Assembly: GCA_965222105.1 (NCBI GenBank)
Contig: CBDCTQ010000016.1
Location: 35,724 to 99,723, forward strand
Length of the DNA: 64,000 nucleotides
Source: CALGLS01 sp965222105
Lineage (GTDB): Bacteria; Bacteroidota; Bacteroidia; Chitinophagales; Saprospiraceae
Direction: 5' to 3'
This document shows, piece after piece, positions 63,622 through 64,000 of this stretch. The notes beneath the pieces were generated by a model, which was not told the DNA's origin, made no database searches, and saw only the letters and a list, made by a program, of their open reading frames with translations. Position 1 is the first letter of the stretch, and every line of letters begins with the position of its first letter. Position numbers and translations under genes: made by a program.

Positions 63622-64000
63622 ATGAATACCCCTGTAAAACAGTTCCTGCCTTTTTTGTGCTTTCTTATTTTGGCAATCGCCCCTGGGGGTGCGTATGCTC
63701 AAATTTGGATCAACGAAGTCTGCTCAGACAATGAAAACGCCATTGAGGACGAATTTGGCGACGACCCCGACTGGATTGAACTATACAATGCTGGGAGCGA
63801 TCCAGTCGATCTCACCGGTTGGTCATTAAGTGATGATCCCTATGATCTGCATAAATGGACCTTTCCGGAAAAAGGGATCGCCCCAGGTGAACACCTTTTG
63901 ATCTTTGCTTCTGAAAAAGACTTGGAAGCTGCCTACCTCCATACGAATTTCAAACTGTCGAAAGAAGGAGAGCGGTTATTGTTGTCGGATGCCGGAGGAG
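63622..64000 (+). CDS. Secreted lamin-tail-domain protein (3' end outside window)
   Basis: The frame from ATG 63622 is open to the window edge, giving 126 visible residues. A signal peptide (FLPFLCFLILAIAPGGAYAQ) precedes a lamin-tail domain (IWINEVCSDNENAI, then DWIELYNAGSDPVDLTGWSL and FKLSKEGERLLLSDAGG). In Bacteroidota and Planctomycetes such N-terminal LTDs often precede CotH kinase or large secreted modules, and a T9SS tail would be expected. The rest cannot be judged here. Confidence 0.8.
   Translation, partial: MNTPVKQFLPFLCFLILAIAPGGAYAQIWINEVCSDNENAIEDEFGDDPDWIELYNAGSDPVDLTGWSLSDDPYDLHKWTFPEKGIAPGEHLLIFASEKDLEAAYLHTNFKLSKEGERLLLSDAGG

Overview
The window looks like chromosome of a Gram-negative member of the Bacteroidota, most like the Saprospiraceae/Lewinella group. 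This placement is an inference. It rests on six large secreted proteins ending in type IX secretion (T9SS) sorting domains, promoters of the TAnnTTTG type, weak Shine-Dalgarno sites, a Bacteroidota-type (subtype iii-like) type VI secretion locus, and intergenic DNA full of short palindromic repeats. No rRNA, tRNA or CRISPR array was found.

Region 1 (1-7.7 kb, plus strand) is the end of a contractile-injection locus. It holds a tail-fibre-like C-terminus, a candidate papain-like (NlpC/P60-type) effector followed by a same-frame remnant of a second effector tail, and then tssE, tssF, tssG and the ClpV/TssH ATPase. Region 2 (8-24 kb) is mostly housekeeping and envelope genes: a membrane-anchored M23 peptidase, a penicillin-binding protein 1C gene broken by two homopolymer frameshifts, a zinc-peptidase-like lipoprotein, Tex, a DUF4403 protein, a chromate transporter, a phosphate porin plus Na/Pi transporter operon, and an ankyrin protein. 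The porin promoter carries 11-nt-phased GTTAAC repeats that resemble a PHO box. A four-repeat version lies before the retropepsin-like gene at 58.6 kb and a two-repeat version before the ankyrin gene.

Region 3 (24-46 kb) is accessory. It holds two internally deleted AAA/PD-(D/E)XK remnants flanking a TPR lipoprotein, two giant repeat-built T9SS proteins in divergent orientation, a GH2 beta-mannosidase, and a graveyard of an Rhs fragment, a frameshifted DUF4160 gene with an intact DUF2442-HTH partner, an IS66 fragment and a truncated quinone reductase. An AT-rich Ycf48-like T9SS protein, DNA polymerase III delta and a small T9SS protein follow.

Region 4 (46-64 kb) has a 971-residue caspase-SGNH hydrolase fusion, DnaG, a 1.8-kb gene-poor stretch with three copies of a conserved peptide-end plus terminator module, a membrane-anchored non-specific endonuclease, a HerA-like ATPase, a sialidase-fold T9SS protein, a small lipoprotein, the retropepsin-like protein, a 1279-residue trypsin-like T9SS protease and the start of a lamin-tail protein.

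At least five families of dispersed, hairpin-forming intergenic repeats occur. Two have terminal inverted repeats and look like MITEs. The strongest candidates for something undescribed are the caspase-SGNH fusion, the papain-like candidate T6SS effector with its duplicated tail, the triplicated KDKWVFS/terminator module, and the PHO-box-like regulon. All functional calls come from reading motifs by eye; no database search was possible.
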